NCBI GenBank assembly: GCA_963805605.1
Contig: CAWDUX010000002.1
Span: 1,488,001 to 1,552,000 of the forward strand
DNA: 64,000 bases
Reading direction: 5' to 3'
Source of the DNA: Actinocatenispora sp963805605
Lineage (GTDB): Bacteria > Actinomycetota > Actinomycetes > Mycobacteriales > Micromonosporaceae
Position 1 is the first letter of the stretch. Each line of letters opens with the position of its first letter. Below the pieces are notes generated by a model. That model ran no database searches and had not been told where the DNA came from. It worked only from the letters and a program-made list of their open reading frames with translations. This document shows positions 17,640-26,817 of this stretch, piece by piece. The translations under genes were made by a program, and so were the position numbers.

Positions 17640-18196
17640 CCGTCGGTACGTCGCCGGGCCCGCTGGGCGCGTCGGATCCGTTCGGCGCCCGCCGCGCCGG
17701 GTCCGGTGCGCATCCGCCCGACCACGGCGGGAAACGGCGTGCCTTCGTTGTGTTCCTGTTCGAGGCGCTCGACCTCCTGCCGCAGGGCGGACTCGACCAG
17801 TTCACTGATGGTGGTGGGGCCGGCATCACCGGGCCGGCGGCTGAGCCAGTAGGCGGCCGCGCGGGCCCGTTCCAGGATCTGGCGGGAGAGGTGGAACGAA
17901 CGCGGGGTGCGTTCCTCCGGGTCGATGCCCATCCCGGCCGGGGCTCCGGCGGCCGGGCCGGGGGTGGCGGCTGGGCCGGGGATGCTGGCTGGGCCGGCCG
18001 GCACTCCCGCTGCGGCGGCGGCCAGGTCGGCCGCGCTGGCCAGATCCGGCGCGGCAGCCGGGTCGGGCGGATGGCCCGGCGGCCCGGTGGGGGTCGGCAC
18101 GACCGGCGGCAACGGCTGGGCCGCGGGCGGTACCGGCTCGGCCGGTACGGGTACGCCGAGCCCGGTCGGACGGGACGCAGGGTGCGGGATGTCCAC
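17636..18196 (-). CDS. Proline-rich protein with a ribbon-helix-helix-like C-terminal domain
   Basis: A 186-residue protein. Residues 1-90 are Pro/Ala-rich and disordered. From about residue 95 comes a short strand (RSFHLSRQ), a helix (ILERARAAAYWLS) and a second helix (TTISELVESALRQEVERLEQ), the strand-helix-helix order of ribbon-helix-helix DNA-binding proteins, resembling C-terminal centromere-binding domains of plasmid ParB-type proteins. That is inference from pattern. GTG 18196 has GGGGAG 8 nt upstream. It lies 3 bp after the preceding gene's stop and overlaps folP, so it would be co-transcribed with folate genes. Confidence 0.6.
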   Translation of the reverse strand: MDIPHPASRPTGLGVPVPAEPVPPAAQPLPPVVPTPTGPPGHPPDPAAAPDLASAADLAAAAAGVPAGPASIPGPAATPGPAAGAPAGMGIDPEERTPRSFHLSRQILERARAAAYWLSRRPGDAGPTTISELVESALRQEVERLEQEHNEGTPFPAVVGRMRTGPGAAGAERIRRAQRARRRTDG

Positions 18197-18199
18197 GCG

Positions 18200-18901
18200 T
18201 CAGCTCCCCTCGGTACTCGCCAGCGCCCAGTCGTCACTGCCCGGTGGATCCCCGGCGTCGGTGGGCAGCGGCCAGACCGAGAGTTCGACTGTGCCGGCCA
18301 CCGTCAGATGCCTGGCCGGGTCGGGTGGCACCAGCCGGAAGTCGGGCAGTCCGACGATCCGCGAGCCGGCCGTGCTGGTGACGCACAGATAGAAGGAGCC
18401 GCCCTGGTCGGTGAGCACCCAGCCTGGCCGGGTACCGGCCGGGATGGACGGGTCGGGGCCGGTGACCCCCTCTTCGGGTAGCGGCGGATTGGCCCGGCGA
18501 GGCACCAGAGTGGCACTCTGGTGCTGGGCGCCCGGTCGGGGTGCCGTTGCGCGGTATAGCGGGGAAGGTGACCTGATGAGCGCATTGAGCTCGACCCGGT
18601 CTGTCACCTTGGCCGCCACCACCAGGCACAGCACCAGGACGGCCAGACCGGTTCCGACGGCCACGCCGACGGCCACCATCAGGGAGAGATCGAGCAGTGT
18701 GGTGAGAAGCACACTGCCGCCGGCGACGGCGGCAATTCCGACAGCCACCTCTACACCGGACAGTGCCCTACCGATGCGTGGTTGTCGCGCAGCCGGCCAC
18801 TTGTGGGCCGCCCGGACCACACCGAGCTGGTGGACCCCCAGGCCAGCAAGTACGACTCCCAAGACGATCAGCAACACAGCGGTCGCCAACGTCCCGACCA
18901 T
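18200..18901 (-). CDS. Membrane protein with a C-terminal soluble domain
   Basis: A 233-residue protein: three or four helices in the first 105 residues (VGTLATAVLLIVLGVVLAGL, VEVAVGIAAVAGGSVLL, LMVAVGVAVGTGLAVLVLCLVVAA), then a soluble domain of about 125 residues (GWVLTDQGGSFYLCVTS, LTVAGTVELSVWPLP) with beta-strand character. Not recognised. It is first in the minus-strand run leading into folP and is divergent from the secretion-like cluster at 19110, with which it may belong. ATG 18901 has GAGGAGG 6 nt upstream. Confidence 0.55.
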   Translation of the reverse strand: MVGTLATAVLLIVLGVVLAGLGVHQLGVVRAAHKWPAARQPRIGRALSGVEVAVGIAAVAGGSVLLTTLLDLSLMVAVGVAVGTGLAVLVLCLVVAAKVTDRVELNALIRSPSPLYRATAPRPGAQHQSATLVPRRANPPLPEEGVTGPDPSIPAGTRPGWVLTDQGGSFYLCVTSTAGSRIVGLPDFRLVPPDPARHLTVAGTVELSVWPLPTDAGDPPGSDDWALASTEGS

Positions 18902-19109
18902 GGCGTGCCTCCTCAGGGCCGGCAGGAAGGCATCATTGTTACATGCAACTTGCCTTGTCCCATAGTTGAGTGCAATGTACAGTCATGGACACTCTACGCG
19001 GGCATCCACAACACGCCGTGATTGCCTAGCATCAACAAGTGAGGCTATCGAGGAAGCTGATAGCAAATGACGCTCGACAACCACGTGGTGAGCGACCGGG
19101 GAGGGGCTC

Positions 19110-19418
19110 ATGCTTAGCGAGCTCGTGCAGGCGGGGCTCACCGGGCTACCGCTGTCCGACGCCGGCACCCATGCGACCGGCATACTCGCCGCGCCGAAGG
19201 GCATCGACACCAGCGGCATCCTCAAGTTCCTGGCGAGCAAGATCGCGCCGATCCTGCTCGCGGTGCTCGGCCTGATCTTCATCGGCCGGGCCAACAAGGG
19301 TGAGGTGTCGCGGGTCCTGACGTCCTCGGCGATCGCGATCGTCGGCCTGGTGTTCATCGGCGGTGCGGTGACCCTGCTGTTCCTCGGCAACTACCTCATT
19401 AACCTCTTCTTCACGTGA
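19110..19418 (+). CDS. Small two-helix membrane protein, VirB2/TrbC pilin-like
   Basis: A 102-residue protein with two long hydrophobic helices (about 37-58, APILLAVLGLIFIGR; and 72-98) joined by a short charged loop (ANKGEVSRV). Size, topology and place at the head of a cluster followed by VirB3/PrgI-like and VirB4-like genes match the pilin-like or TrbC-type components of type IV secretion systems, though sequence alone is not decisive. GGGGAGG lies just ahead of ATG 19110. The 208-bp region 18902-19109 is relatively AT-rich and must hold promoters for both directions. Confidence 0.6.
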   Translation: MLSELVQAGLTGLPLSDAGTHATGILAAPKGIDTSGILKFLASKIAPILLAVLGLIFIGRANKGEVSRVLTSSAIAIVGLVFIGGAVTLLFLGNYLINLFFT

Positions 19419-19428
19419 GGGCAGTGGG

Positions 19429-19791
19429 ATGCGGCTGCGTACCGACGACGACATCTATCGGGCACGCCTGCTGTACCTGGGACCACCCGGGTACACCCTT
19501 CCATTCCACCTGCCGTACGCGCAGTATGGGCTTTTTGCGCTTCTTGTCCCGTTATTCATGCTGATCCACTACTCCCTCACCCTCAAGGTCGACCTCTTCC
19601 CGGCCTGGGAGATCGCGCTGGCCATGGTGGCCACGTCGCTGGTCTTCCGGTACGTCGACCCCGACCGGCCCGCCCGGATGGTGTTGCGCACCGCGCTCAC
19701 CGACTGGCGGCGCACCCGCGAACCCCGAGCCGAGCAACGTGAGCCCGGCTTCGTCGGCAGCAAGGTACGCATCCGCCAGGAGCTGTTGTGA
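19429..19791 (+). CDS. VirB3/PrgI-like membrane protein
   Basis: A 120-residue protein: N-terminal soluble part, then two adjacent hydrophobic stretches (QYGLFALLVPLFMLIHYSLTL and WEIALAMVATSLVFRYV), then a basic Arg-rich tail. PrgI/VirB3-type proteins are small two-helix membrane proteins encoded just before the VirB4 ATPase; the stop of this gene overlaps the likely start of the VirB4-like gene (GTGA at 19788-19791), which fits. Function in secretion is inferred from context. Confidence 0.6.
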   Translation: MRLRTDDDIYRARLLYLGPPGYTLPFHLPYAQYGLFALLVPLFMLIHYSLTLKVDLFPAWEIALAMVATSLVFRYVDPDRPARMVLRTALTDWRRTREPRAEQREPGFVGSKVRIRQELL

Positions 19792-20090
19792 CCACCACCC
19801 CACCCCGTCCATCCGACGCGCAGCACCGGGAACGCGACGGCAACGGGTCTGACAACGCAGACGATGACGCCGGCACGGCAGCAACCGCGCCGGACAGCCG
19901 CGAGACCGAGGCGCCACAGGCGGCGCCGACCAGCGGTCCTCCCGGCGGCGTCGTGGCAGGTCCGGCACCGCTCGCGGTCTTCCGCGCACCCGGCGCCGCC
20001 CCATCTCCCCCGCCGTCCCGACCCGCACCACCGCCCGCCGCCCAGCCACAGCCACAGCCAGCCACAGCGGCCCACCCCACCACAGAACCA
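19788..20090 (+). other. Probable true N-terminal coding segment of the VirB4-like gene, in a different frame
   Basis: GTG 19788 overlaps the stop of the preceding gene (GTGA), and the frame it opens encodes an acidic, Pro/Ala-rich, natural-looking N-terminus (residues such as DNADDDAGTAATAPD). In the frame of the long ATPase ORF the same DNA encodes an Arg/His-rich stretch typical of antisense or shadow sequence. Around 20040-20090 the sensible reading moves by one base, near a run CCCACCCC (20071-20078). From 19788 to 23040 there are 3253 bases, one more than a multiple of three. Confidence 0.6.
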
Positions 20091-23040
20091 GTCGGGCAAC
20101 TACCCGACCGTCCCACCGCCACAGAACCAGTCGGGCAACTACCCCACCGTGCCGGCGGCACGCCAGAACCAGTCCGGCGCCTACCCCACGATCACCGCCC
20201 CAGGACCCACCACCGGCGGTTTCCCGACGGTCCGGCGGCCCGCCGGGCCGGCCCCCACAGGACAAGCTCCCACCGGACGGGCACCCACTGGACCGGCGCA
20301 GCACACGCCGCCGCCGGCCGCGCAGCCGACCTCGGCGCCACCGCGCAGCGCCCCGGTGGACGATCGTCCACCGGCCCGGCCAACCAAAAGCGGCCGTACG
20401 AAACAGCGCGCCACCACTGCACCGGTTAAGCCCACCGACAAGGGCGGGCCGAAGTTCAAGGACCGGCCCGCCCCGGTCGAACTGGCCACCACCGAGATCG
20501 CCGGCCACCTCACGTTCACCGCAACCAGCGTCACCGCGTGGTACTGGCTGCCCGAGATGCGCTGGGCGTTCCGACCGGACACCGAACGCGAGGCGATGCT
20601 CATCGCCATCGCCGAGCAGTACGCCGGCCTGGCCGGGTTCCGGCTGCACCTGCGTCGCACCACCCGGCCGTTCCCGGCCGACGAGTGGGCCCGGGTGGTC
20701 AACGCCAACACGCCGCACCCGCTGCCCACCCCGGCCGGCGGACCGACCTGGTCGGACCACCTGGTCGCCGCGCAACGACACCTGCTGTCGGTCAACCACG
20801 CCGAGGGCCAGACCTACCTGGGCATCACGTTCGCCCGCCGCACCTTCCGCGACAACCTTGCCGAACGACTGGGCGCGTTGCGCGGCAAGGGGGTCGGCCA
20901 GTCCGAACGCAAGCGGGCGGCCCGGCTCGTCGGCCAGTTCGACGAGGTACTCGGCGCGTTCGGGATGCGTGGCCGGCGGGTCAGCCCCACGGAACTGGAA
21001 TGGCTGATCTACCGCAGCGTCGCGCTGTGCATGGACCCGCCGCAGATGCTGTCCTCGATCCGGCAGTCCGAGTGGGACACCTCCGACCTGCTCGCCCTCA
21101 CCGAGCACGTGGAGCGCTACCGCACCCCGTACGGCTCGACCGTGAAACTGGTCAACCGGATGACCGGGGAGGAGCAGCACGCCTGCATCCTCACCGTCGG
21201 CCGGATGGAACCGTTGGAGATCCCGGAACGGCACGAGCCGTGGATGCACTTTCACGAACGGCTGCCGTGGCCGATGGAGATCTCGTCCAGAGTGGACGTA
21301 CTCGGACCGGGCGACACGTTCCGCAACCTGGAGCACCGGCTGCGGATGATCCGCTCCCAGCAGAGCGACTACGTCGAGCACGGCATGGACGTACCGCCGG
21401 AACTGGAACGGCTCGCCCGCCGCGCACTGACCGTCGGCGACGACATGACGACCGGTCTGCCGCTGGACGCCAGCCGGGTACACGGCTGGCACCGCATCGC
21501 CGTCGGCGGCCGCAGCCGGGAGGAATGCCTGGAACGGGCCCGCGCACTGACCAAGATGTACTCCCGGGACCTACGGGTGTCGTTGCAGCACCCGAAGAAC
21601 CAGGACTGGCTGGCCCGCGAGTTCATCCCGGGCGAGCCGATCGCCAACACCGGTTACGTACGTCGGATGCCGGTCAAGCTGTTCGCCGCCGCGCTGCCGC
21701 AGGCCGCGTCCACGGTCGGCGACCGGCGCGGTGACCTGATCGGCCGCACCGCGGGTACCTGCCGTCGGCCGGTCTTCCTCGACCTGCACTTCCCCATGGA
21801 GGTACGGGAACGCTCCGGTCTCGCGGTGTTCGTGTCCGAGCCCGGCGGCGGAAAGTCCACCCTGGTCGGTGGCCTCGGCTATCTGGCCGCCCGGCGGGGC
21901 GTGCAGACCACGCTGCTCGACCCGTCCGGTCCGCTGGCCCGGCTGTGCGACATGCCGGAGCTGCGGCCGTACTCCCGGGTGCTCAACCTGACCGGTTCGG
22001 ACCAGGGCACCCTCGCCCCGTACGCGCTGATCCCGACCCCGCACCGCAACCACTTCCCGGCCGGTCCGACCGGGGACCGGGAGTACGACATCTCGGTGTC
22101 CAACGCCCGCGCCGAACGCCGGATGCTGGTACAGGACATCTGCTCGATGCTGATCCCGCCGCAGGTCACCCGGGAGGCATCCACCGCAGCGCTGCTGCGG
22201 CACGCGTCCCGGCAAGTACCGGCGGAAGAAACGTCCACATTGGACGATGTGGTACGTGCGCTGCGGGAGACCGACGACGACGGTAGGGAACTGGCCAACC
22301 TGCTGATGGACGCCGCGGAGATGCCGCTGGCCATGCTGTTCTTCGGCCGGCCGCCGGAGAACCTGGCCAACCCGGAGAATCGCGACGTACTCACCGTCAT
22401 CACCATGGCCGGGCTACGGCTGCCCGACCTGAAGATCGAGCGGGAATACTGGTCGGCCGAGGAGCAGCTCGCGCTGCCGATGCTGCACACCGCACACCGC
22501 CTCGCCGTGCGCCGCTGCTACGGCGGCGACATGCGCACCCGCAAGCTGGTCGGTCTGGACGAGGCGCACTTCATGGAAGGCTGGCGGTCCGGCCGTTCGT
22601 TCCTGGTCCGGCTCGCCCGCGACTCCCGGAAATGGAACATCTCCGGCCTGGTCGCCTCGCAGAACCCGAAGGACATCCTCGGCCTGGATGTACAGAACCT
22701 GGTGTCCACCGTGTTCGTCGGCCGGATCGCCGAGGACCCGGAGATCGCCGCCGAGGCGCTGCGACTGCTGCGGGTCCCCCGCGACGTCGGGTACGAACGG
22801 ACCCTCGGTGCACTGTCGCAGTCCGAGGCCAGTTCCACCGACCGGCTCAGCTACCGCGAGTTCGTGATGCGCGACGTGGACGGTCGGGTGCAGCGCATGC
22901 GCGTCGACCTGTCGTACGTGCCGCAACTGCTGGAATACCTGGACACCACCCCCACCCAGCCGGGTGGCGTCGCCGCCCGTACCGACGGTCCGTCCCGACC
23001 CATGTCCGCTACCCGCGACAGATCGAGTCAGGAGGCGTGA
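19864..23040 (+). CDS. VirB4/TraC-like conjugation ATPase
   Basis: The uninterrupted frame of 1058 residues encodes a large cytoplasmic ATPase. After a Pro/Gln-rich linker with repeated QNQSGNYPTV units comes a conserved N-terminal domain, then Walker A (VSEPGGGKSTLVGG), Walker B (KLVGLDEAHFM) and the VirB4-type segment RDSRKWNISGLVASQNPKDIL. Such ATPases power type IV secretion and conjugation. The Walker A begins with Ser where Gly/Ala is usual. The true start is probably GTG 19788 in another frame, with a one-base shift near 20075; ATG 19864 is only where this frame opens. The next gene begins at TGATG 23038-23042. Confidence 0.8.
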   Translation: MTPARQQPRRTAARPRRHRRRRPAVLPAASWQVRHRSRSSAHPAPPHLPRRPDPHHRPPPSHSHSQPQRPTPPQNQSGNYPTVPPPQNQSGNYPTVPAARQNQSGAYPTITAPGPTTGGFPTVRRPAGPAPTGQAPTGRAPTGPAQHTPPPAAQPTSAPPRSAPVDDRPPARPTKSGRTKQRATTAPVKPTDKGGPKFKDRPAPVELATTEIAGHLTFTATSVTAWYWLPEMRWAFRPDTEREAMLIAIAEQYAGLAGFRLHLRRTTRPFPADEWARVVNANTPHPLPTPAGGPTWSDHLVAAQRHLLSVNHAEGQTYLGITFARRTFRDNLAERLGALRGKGVGQSERKRAARLVGQFDEVLGAFGMRGRRVSPTELEWLIYRSVALCMDPPQMLSSIRQSEWDTSDLLALTEHVERYRTPYGSTVKLVNRMTGEEQHACILTVGRMEPLEIPERHEPWMHFHERLPWPMEISSRVDVLGPGDTFRNLEHRLRMIRSQQSDYVEHGMDVPPELERLARRALTVGDDMTTGLPLDASRVHGWHRIAVGGRSREECLERARALTKMYSRDLRVSLQHPKNQDWLAREFIPGEPIANTGYVRRMPVKLFAAALPQAASTVGDRRGDLIGRTAGTCRRPVFLDLHFPMEVRERSGLAVFVSEPGGGKSTLVGGLGYLAARRGVQTTLLDPSGPLARLCDMPELRPYSRVLNLTGSDQGTLAPYALIPTPHRNHFPAGPTGDREYDISVSNARAERRMLVQDICSMLIPPQVTREASTAALLRHASRQVPAEETSTLDDVVRALRETDDDGRELANLLMDAAEMPLAMLFFGRPPENLANPENRDVLTVITMAGLRLPDLKIEREYWSAEEQLALPMLHTAHRLAVRRCYGGDMRTRKLVGLDEAHFMEGWRSGRSFLVRLARDSRKWNISGLVASQNPKDILGLDVQNLVSTVFVGRIAEDPEIAAEALRLLRVPRDVGYERTLGALSQSEASSTDRLSYREFVMRDVDGRVQRMRVDLSYVPQLLEYLDTTPTQPGGVAARTDGPSRPMSATRDRSSQEA

Positions 23041-25069
23041 TGATCGCCCGGCTGGCCCCCTCAAGCCGATCCGGTGGTTCGTCCAGGCCGGCCACCGGCC
23101 GAGAACGTCACGTCTCCTTGCTTCTGGCCCTCATGGTCGCGGCGACCGCCGTACTGTTCTGGCCCGCCGCTCCCGCCCACGCCGCCCCGAACCACTGTGA
23201 CGCCAGAGAATGGGCGACGCCGGGGAACATCCAGAACTGCATCAACAAGCTGGACCCAGCAACTTCCACGGCCAGCGAATGCATGGGCATCCCGACCCCG
23301 AGTGCACCGGACAGCGGATTCGGCGGCTGGTTCGCCTCGGATCCGAAGCCTCCGTCCGGTGTCACCGGTCTCTACAGCTCCTACGGCTATTCGGGCTACT
23401 CCTACCCCATCTACAACCCCGGTTGCGCGTCCGGCGCATCTCCGCTGCCGTCGGACAGCAGCGCCACGACCACCATCGCCAACGGCGAGCTGATGATCTC
23501 CACCGGCATCATCGGTGCCGCGGACGCATTCCGTGAGCGGGCGTACGAGCCTTCCACCATGTGGGGCTGGTCGGACAAGCTGGTGAAGACCGCCACCAAG
23601 GCCATCTTCGAGAAGGTCTTCAGCGTCTTCGGCGTTATCAGCGTCGCCATCGTGGGCCTCTACCTCATCTGGCGCTCCCGGCAGGCCGACCTCAACGACG
23701 CGCTGACCACCGCCGGATGGGCGATCCTGGTGATGGCCGTGGTCACGGCCGTGGCCGCCTGGCCACTGACCTCGGCCCATCTCGCAGACAGCACACTCGT
23801 CTCCTCACTGGGCATCGTGCACGATGCGGTCGGTCCGCAGCCGAAGAACATCCCGACCAGCCGATGCCCGAACGCCATGCCAAACCCGCCAGCGGGAGTC
23901 AAGGCCGACCCGTCACTGTGCAAGGACCACCGGCCCCCAGCGTTGCGTGCCAGCGACACCGCGACCCAGGCGATCCTGTACGACAACTGGCTGCGCGGCA
24001 CCCTGGGCTCGGCGACCAGCACCACGGCGAAGAAGTACGGGATGGCGCTGTACCAGTCGTCCTCGTTGAGCTGGGCCGAAGCCAAGGACCATCCAGCCAA
24101 CACCCGAAGCGGCGCGCGACGATCTACAAGCAGAAGTCCGACAACTTCCAGCGGGTCGCCCAGCAGATCCAGCAGGAGGACCCGGACGCCTACAACTATC
24201 TGCAGGGTAAGGAGGGCAGCGCGCGGGTCGGTGCGGGGCTGATCTCGATCATCTCGGCGATCGCGTTCGCGTTCTTCGACATCGCGGCGTCGCTGCTGAT
24301 CATCCTGGGGTTCCTGATCTTCCGCTGGGCGGTGGTGGCGATCCCGATCATCGGTACGATCGCGATCCTGCGGCCGGCCAGCGCCGGGTTCAAGCGGCTC
24401 GTCAACATCGTCATCGCGGCGATCTTCAACATCATCATCTTCGGTGCCGGTGCGTCGATCTACCTGTTCGCAGTGGACATCATCATGAACACCGCGACCC
24501 TGCCGGGCTGGTTGCAGATCACCCTGGTCTGGCTGTGCGGGATCGTGGGCTGGCTGCTGCTGCGCCCGTACCGACGGGTCACCCAGCTGGGCGGCAAGAG
24601 CCCGATGGGCGAGCTGGCCGGCATCGGGCCGTGGCACAAGCGCCTGTTCAGCGACCTGAAGGGGGTGGCGCTCGGCGCCGCCGTGGGCGGGGAGATCGCC
24701 GCCCACACCGCGAAGGCCCGGCCCGCCGACCAGACCGCCGACAGCCCCGTACCGGTCACCGCCGGAGCGGAGAACGAAGCCGCCCAGCAGCAGCCGGAGC
24801 AGCAGACGACGCCCACCGCACCGGCATCCACATCGCCGGCGCGCGAGCAGTCCGCGCCGACGCCCACGCCGGAGCGGCCCAGCACCAGCGACGACGACCG
24901 GGTCTGGGTGCCGGCCACCGGTCGCTACGCCGACGGTGCTTCCGATTACAACGACCTGGCCCACAGCGTCGGGCAGGCGGACGCCCGCATCTCGGCCGAT
25001 GCCGACGCGATCGACCGGGAGTTCCACCGCTACCAGCCCGATTCCGCTCGTAACGAATCCAGAGCCTGA
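23040..25069 (+). pseudogene. VirB6/TrbL-like membrane protein gene, frame-interrupted
   Basis: Two reading frames together encode one protein of about 676 residues. The first (23040-24242 frame) has a signal peptide (LLALMVAATAVLFWPAAPAHA), a Cys-containing exported region and several helices (VFGVISVAIVGLYLIW; WAILVMAVVTAVAAWPL). Near 24105 sense moves to another frame (IYKQKSDNFQRVAQQIQ...) with three more strong helices (IISAIAFAFFDIAASLLIILG; AAIFNIIIFGAGASIYLF) and a Pro/Gln/Thr-rich cytoplasmic tail ending at 25069. The 2030-base span is not a multiple of three, so a one-base loss or error is likely. Polytopic topology and position after VirB4 suggest a VirB6/TrbL channel component. 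Confidence 0.6.
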
Positions 25070-25083
25070 CCGGGGAGACTGCC

Positions 25084-25626
25084 ATGCGCACGGTGCTGCG
25101 GTTCGTGACCAGCAGGTACGGCATCGCCGGGCTGGTCGCGCTGGCGGTCATCATGATCGTGCTGGTCGGTCGGCTGATGGGGCTCGGCGGGCACAGCAGT
25201 GACTCCACCGCCAGCCCGATCGTCGGTGCGCCGGCCAGCGCCGGTGCTGACGAGTCCGGTCCACCCGACGACGGACCGGCCAGCTCGCCGTCCGCGGTGG
25301 CGCCGGTGGTGAAGCCGGGCCAGCCCGGTCCGCTACAGGTCGCGACCTCGTTCAGCGTGGTGTACCTGAAGTCGGAACAACCCGCGAAGACCTGGCGGCA
25401 GTCACTCACCCGGTACGCGAGTACGAAGCTGGCGGCGCAGATCCCGACCATGGACCCGGCGACGGTACCGGCGCAGCGGCGTACCGGTGCGGTGAAGCTG
25501 GCCGACCACGGCGCGGTGTGGGCCAACGTGAACGTACCGACCGACCAGGGCACGCTGGTGTTCCGGCTGGTCAGTACGAAGTCCGTCTGGCAGGTGGACG
25601 GCATCGACTGGAACCCGAAGCGATGA
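25084..25626 (+). CDS. Single-pass membrane protein, VirB8/TcpC-like
   Basis: A 180-residue protein: short cytoplasmic N-terminus, one membrane helix (YGIAGLVALAVIMIVLVGRLM, about 12-32), a Ser/Pro-rich spacer and an external domain (about 88-178: ATSFSVVYLKSEQPAKTWRQSL ... VWQVDGIDWNPKR) with the helix-then-sheet pattern of NTF2-like VirB8/TcpC domains. The final segment, in which a sheet strand ends in 'W-x-V-D', is typical. VirB8-type proteins anchor the secretion apparatus. The stop overlaps the next ATG (ATGA). Confidence 0.55.
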   Translation: MRTVLRFVTSRYGIAGLVALAVIMIVLVGRLMGLGGHSSDSTASPIVGAPASAGADESGPPDDGPASSPSAVAPVVKPGQPGPLQVATSFSVVYLKSEQPAKTWRQSLTRYASTKLAAQIPTMDPATVPAQRRTGAVKLADHGAVWANVNVPTDQGTLVFRLVSTKSVWQVDGIDWNPKR

Positions 25627-26783
25627 GCCGCCGGGGTCTGTGGGTCGGGGTATCGGTGGCGGTGACGTTCACGCTGCTCTGCTGCGGGGTAGGTGGCACG
25701 GTGGCGGTCACCGGACTGTTCGCCAAGCAGGATTCGCCGGCCCTCAATCCGGCGGCCTGTGGTGGCGCGCTGCCGAAGTACGGTCATCTGCCGGCGGTGT
25801 CGGGCTACAGCCAGGTGCAGCGCTCCCGCGCGTACAGCATCATCCGGGCCGGGGTGGCGATGCACATTCCGCCGCGCGGCTGGATCGTCGCGATCGCCAC
25901 CGCGCTGCAGGAGTCCAGCCTGCAGGTCTACGCCAACGACAATCCGACCTACCCGGTGGTGGTCGCGCACAGCATGGCGCTGCCGCACGACTCGGTCGGC
26001 CACGACCACGACTCGGTCGGGCTGTTCCAGCAGCGGCCGAGCCCGCCGGAGGGTGAGGGAGGTTGGGGCACGGTCAAGCAGCTGATGGATCCGGAGACCT
26101 CCGCGCGCAAGTTCTACAGCGCGCTGAAGGGCATCCACGGCTGGCAGCAGCTGCCGGTCACGGTCGCCGCGCAGCAGGTGCAGAACAGCGCCTTCCCGGA
26201 CGCGTACGCGAAGTGGGAGGACGACGCCGCCGCACTGGTCAATGCGCTGGCCAACGGCGCTGCCCGGGCCGGCTTGACCGCCACCGCACCACCCGGGGCG
26301 AGCGACTGCGCGCCGGCCGGTGAACCTGCCGCGTCCGGCTGGATCCGCCCGGTCAAGGGACCGATCAGCTCGCCGTTCGGACCTCGCGGCGGCGTGCTGC
26401 ACAACGGTGTCGATCTGGCACCACCGAAGGGAACCCCGATCGTGGCTGCGGCCGGTGGTCTGGTCATCACCTCCACCTGCGAACCGTCCACCGGCAACTG
26501 CGACGTGGACGGCAGCATCAGCACACCGGGTTGCGGCTGGTACGTGGAGATCCGGCACTCCGGTGGGGTGAACACCCGCTACTGCCACATGATCCGCCGG
26601 CCGGAGGTGCATGTCGGGCAGACCGTCAAGGTCGGCCAGACCATCGGCTACGTCGGCCAGTCCGGCAACGCCGACGGCCCTCACCTGCACTTCGAGGTCC
26701 ACCTGCACAACGACATGTCACCCAACGGCGCCATCGACCCGGTGCCGTTCATGCGGGAGAAGGGCGCCCCGGTCGGCACCTGA
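25623..26783 (+). CDS. Bifunctional cell-wall hydrolase: lysozyme-like plus M23 peptidase
   Basis: A 386-residue exported protein. A membrane anchor/signal (GVSVAVTFTLLCCGVGGTVAV) is followed by a lysozyme-like domain with the probable catalytic Glu in ATALQESSLQVYAND and the GLFQQRPS motif, and then an M23 (LytM) metallopeptidase domain with zinc-ligand motifs HNGVDLAPPKGTP and HLHFEVHLHN. Such two-domain enzymes open peptidoglycan for conjugation channels (VirB1-like role). ATG 25623 overlaps the previous stop. Last gene of the secretion-like set. Confidence 0.82.
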   Translation: MSRRGLWVGVSVAVTFTLLCCGVGGTVAVTGLFAKQDSPALNPAACGGALPKYGHLPAVSGYSQVQRSRAYSIIRAGVAMHIPPRGWIVAIATALQESSLQVYANDNPTYPVVVAHSMALPHDSVGHDHDSVGLFQQRPSPPEGEGGWGTVKQLMDPETSARKFYSALKGIHGWQQLPVTVAAQQVQNSAFPDAYAKWEDDAAALVNALANGAARAGLTATAPPGASDCAPAGEPAASGWIRPVKGPISSPFGPRGGVLHNGVDLAPPKGTPIVAAAGGLVITSTCEPSTGNCDVDGSISTPGCGWYVEIRHSGGVNTRYCHMIRRPEVHVGQTVKVGQTIGYVGQSGNADGPHLHFEVHLHNDMSPNGAIDPVPFMREKGAPVGT

Positions 26784-26817
26784 CCTGCTCCAGGTACCAC
26801 CACGGAGAATGGACTCC

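Noticed and set aside
19552..21492. 646-residue minus-strand open frame across the VirB4 region
   Set aside because: Shadow of the VirB4-like gene; no start signal or domain.
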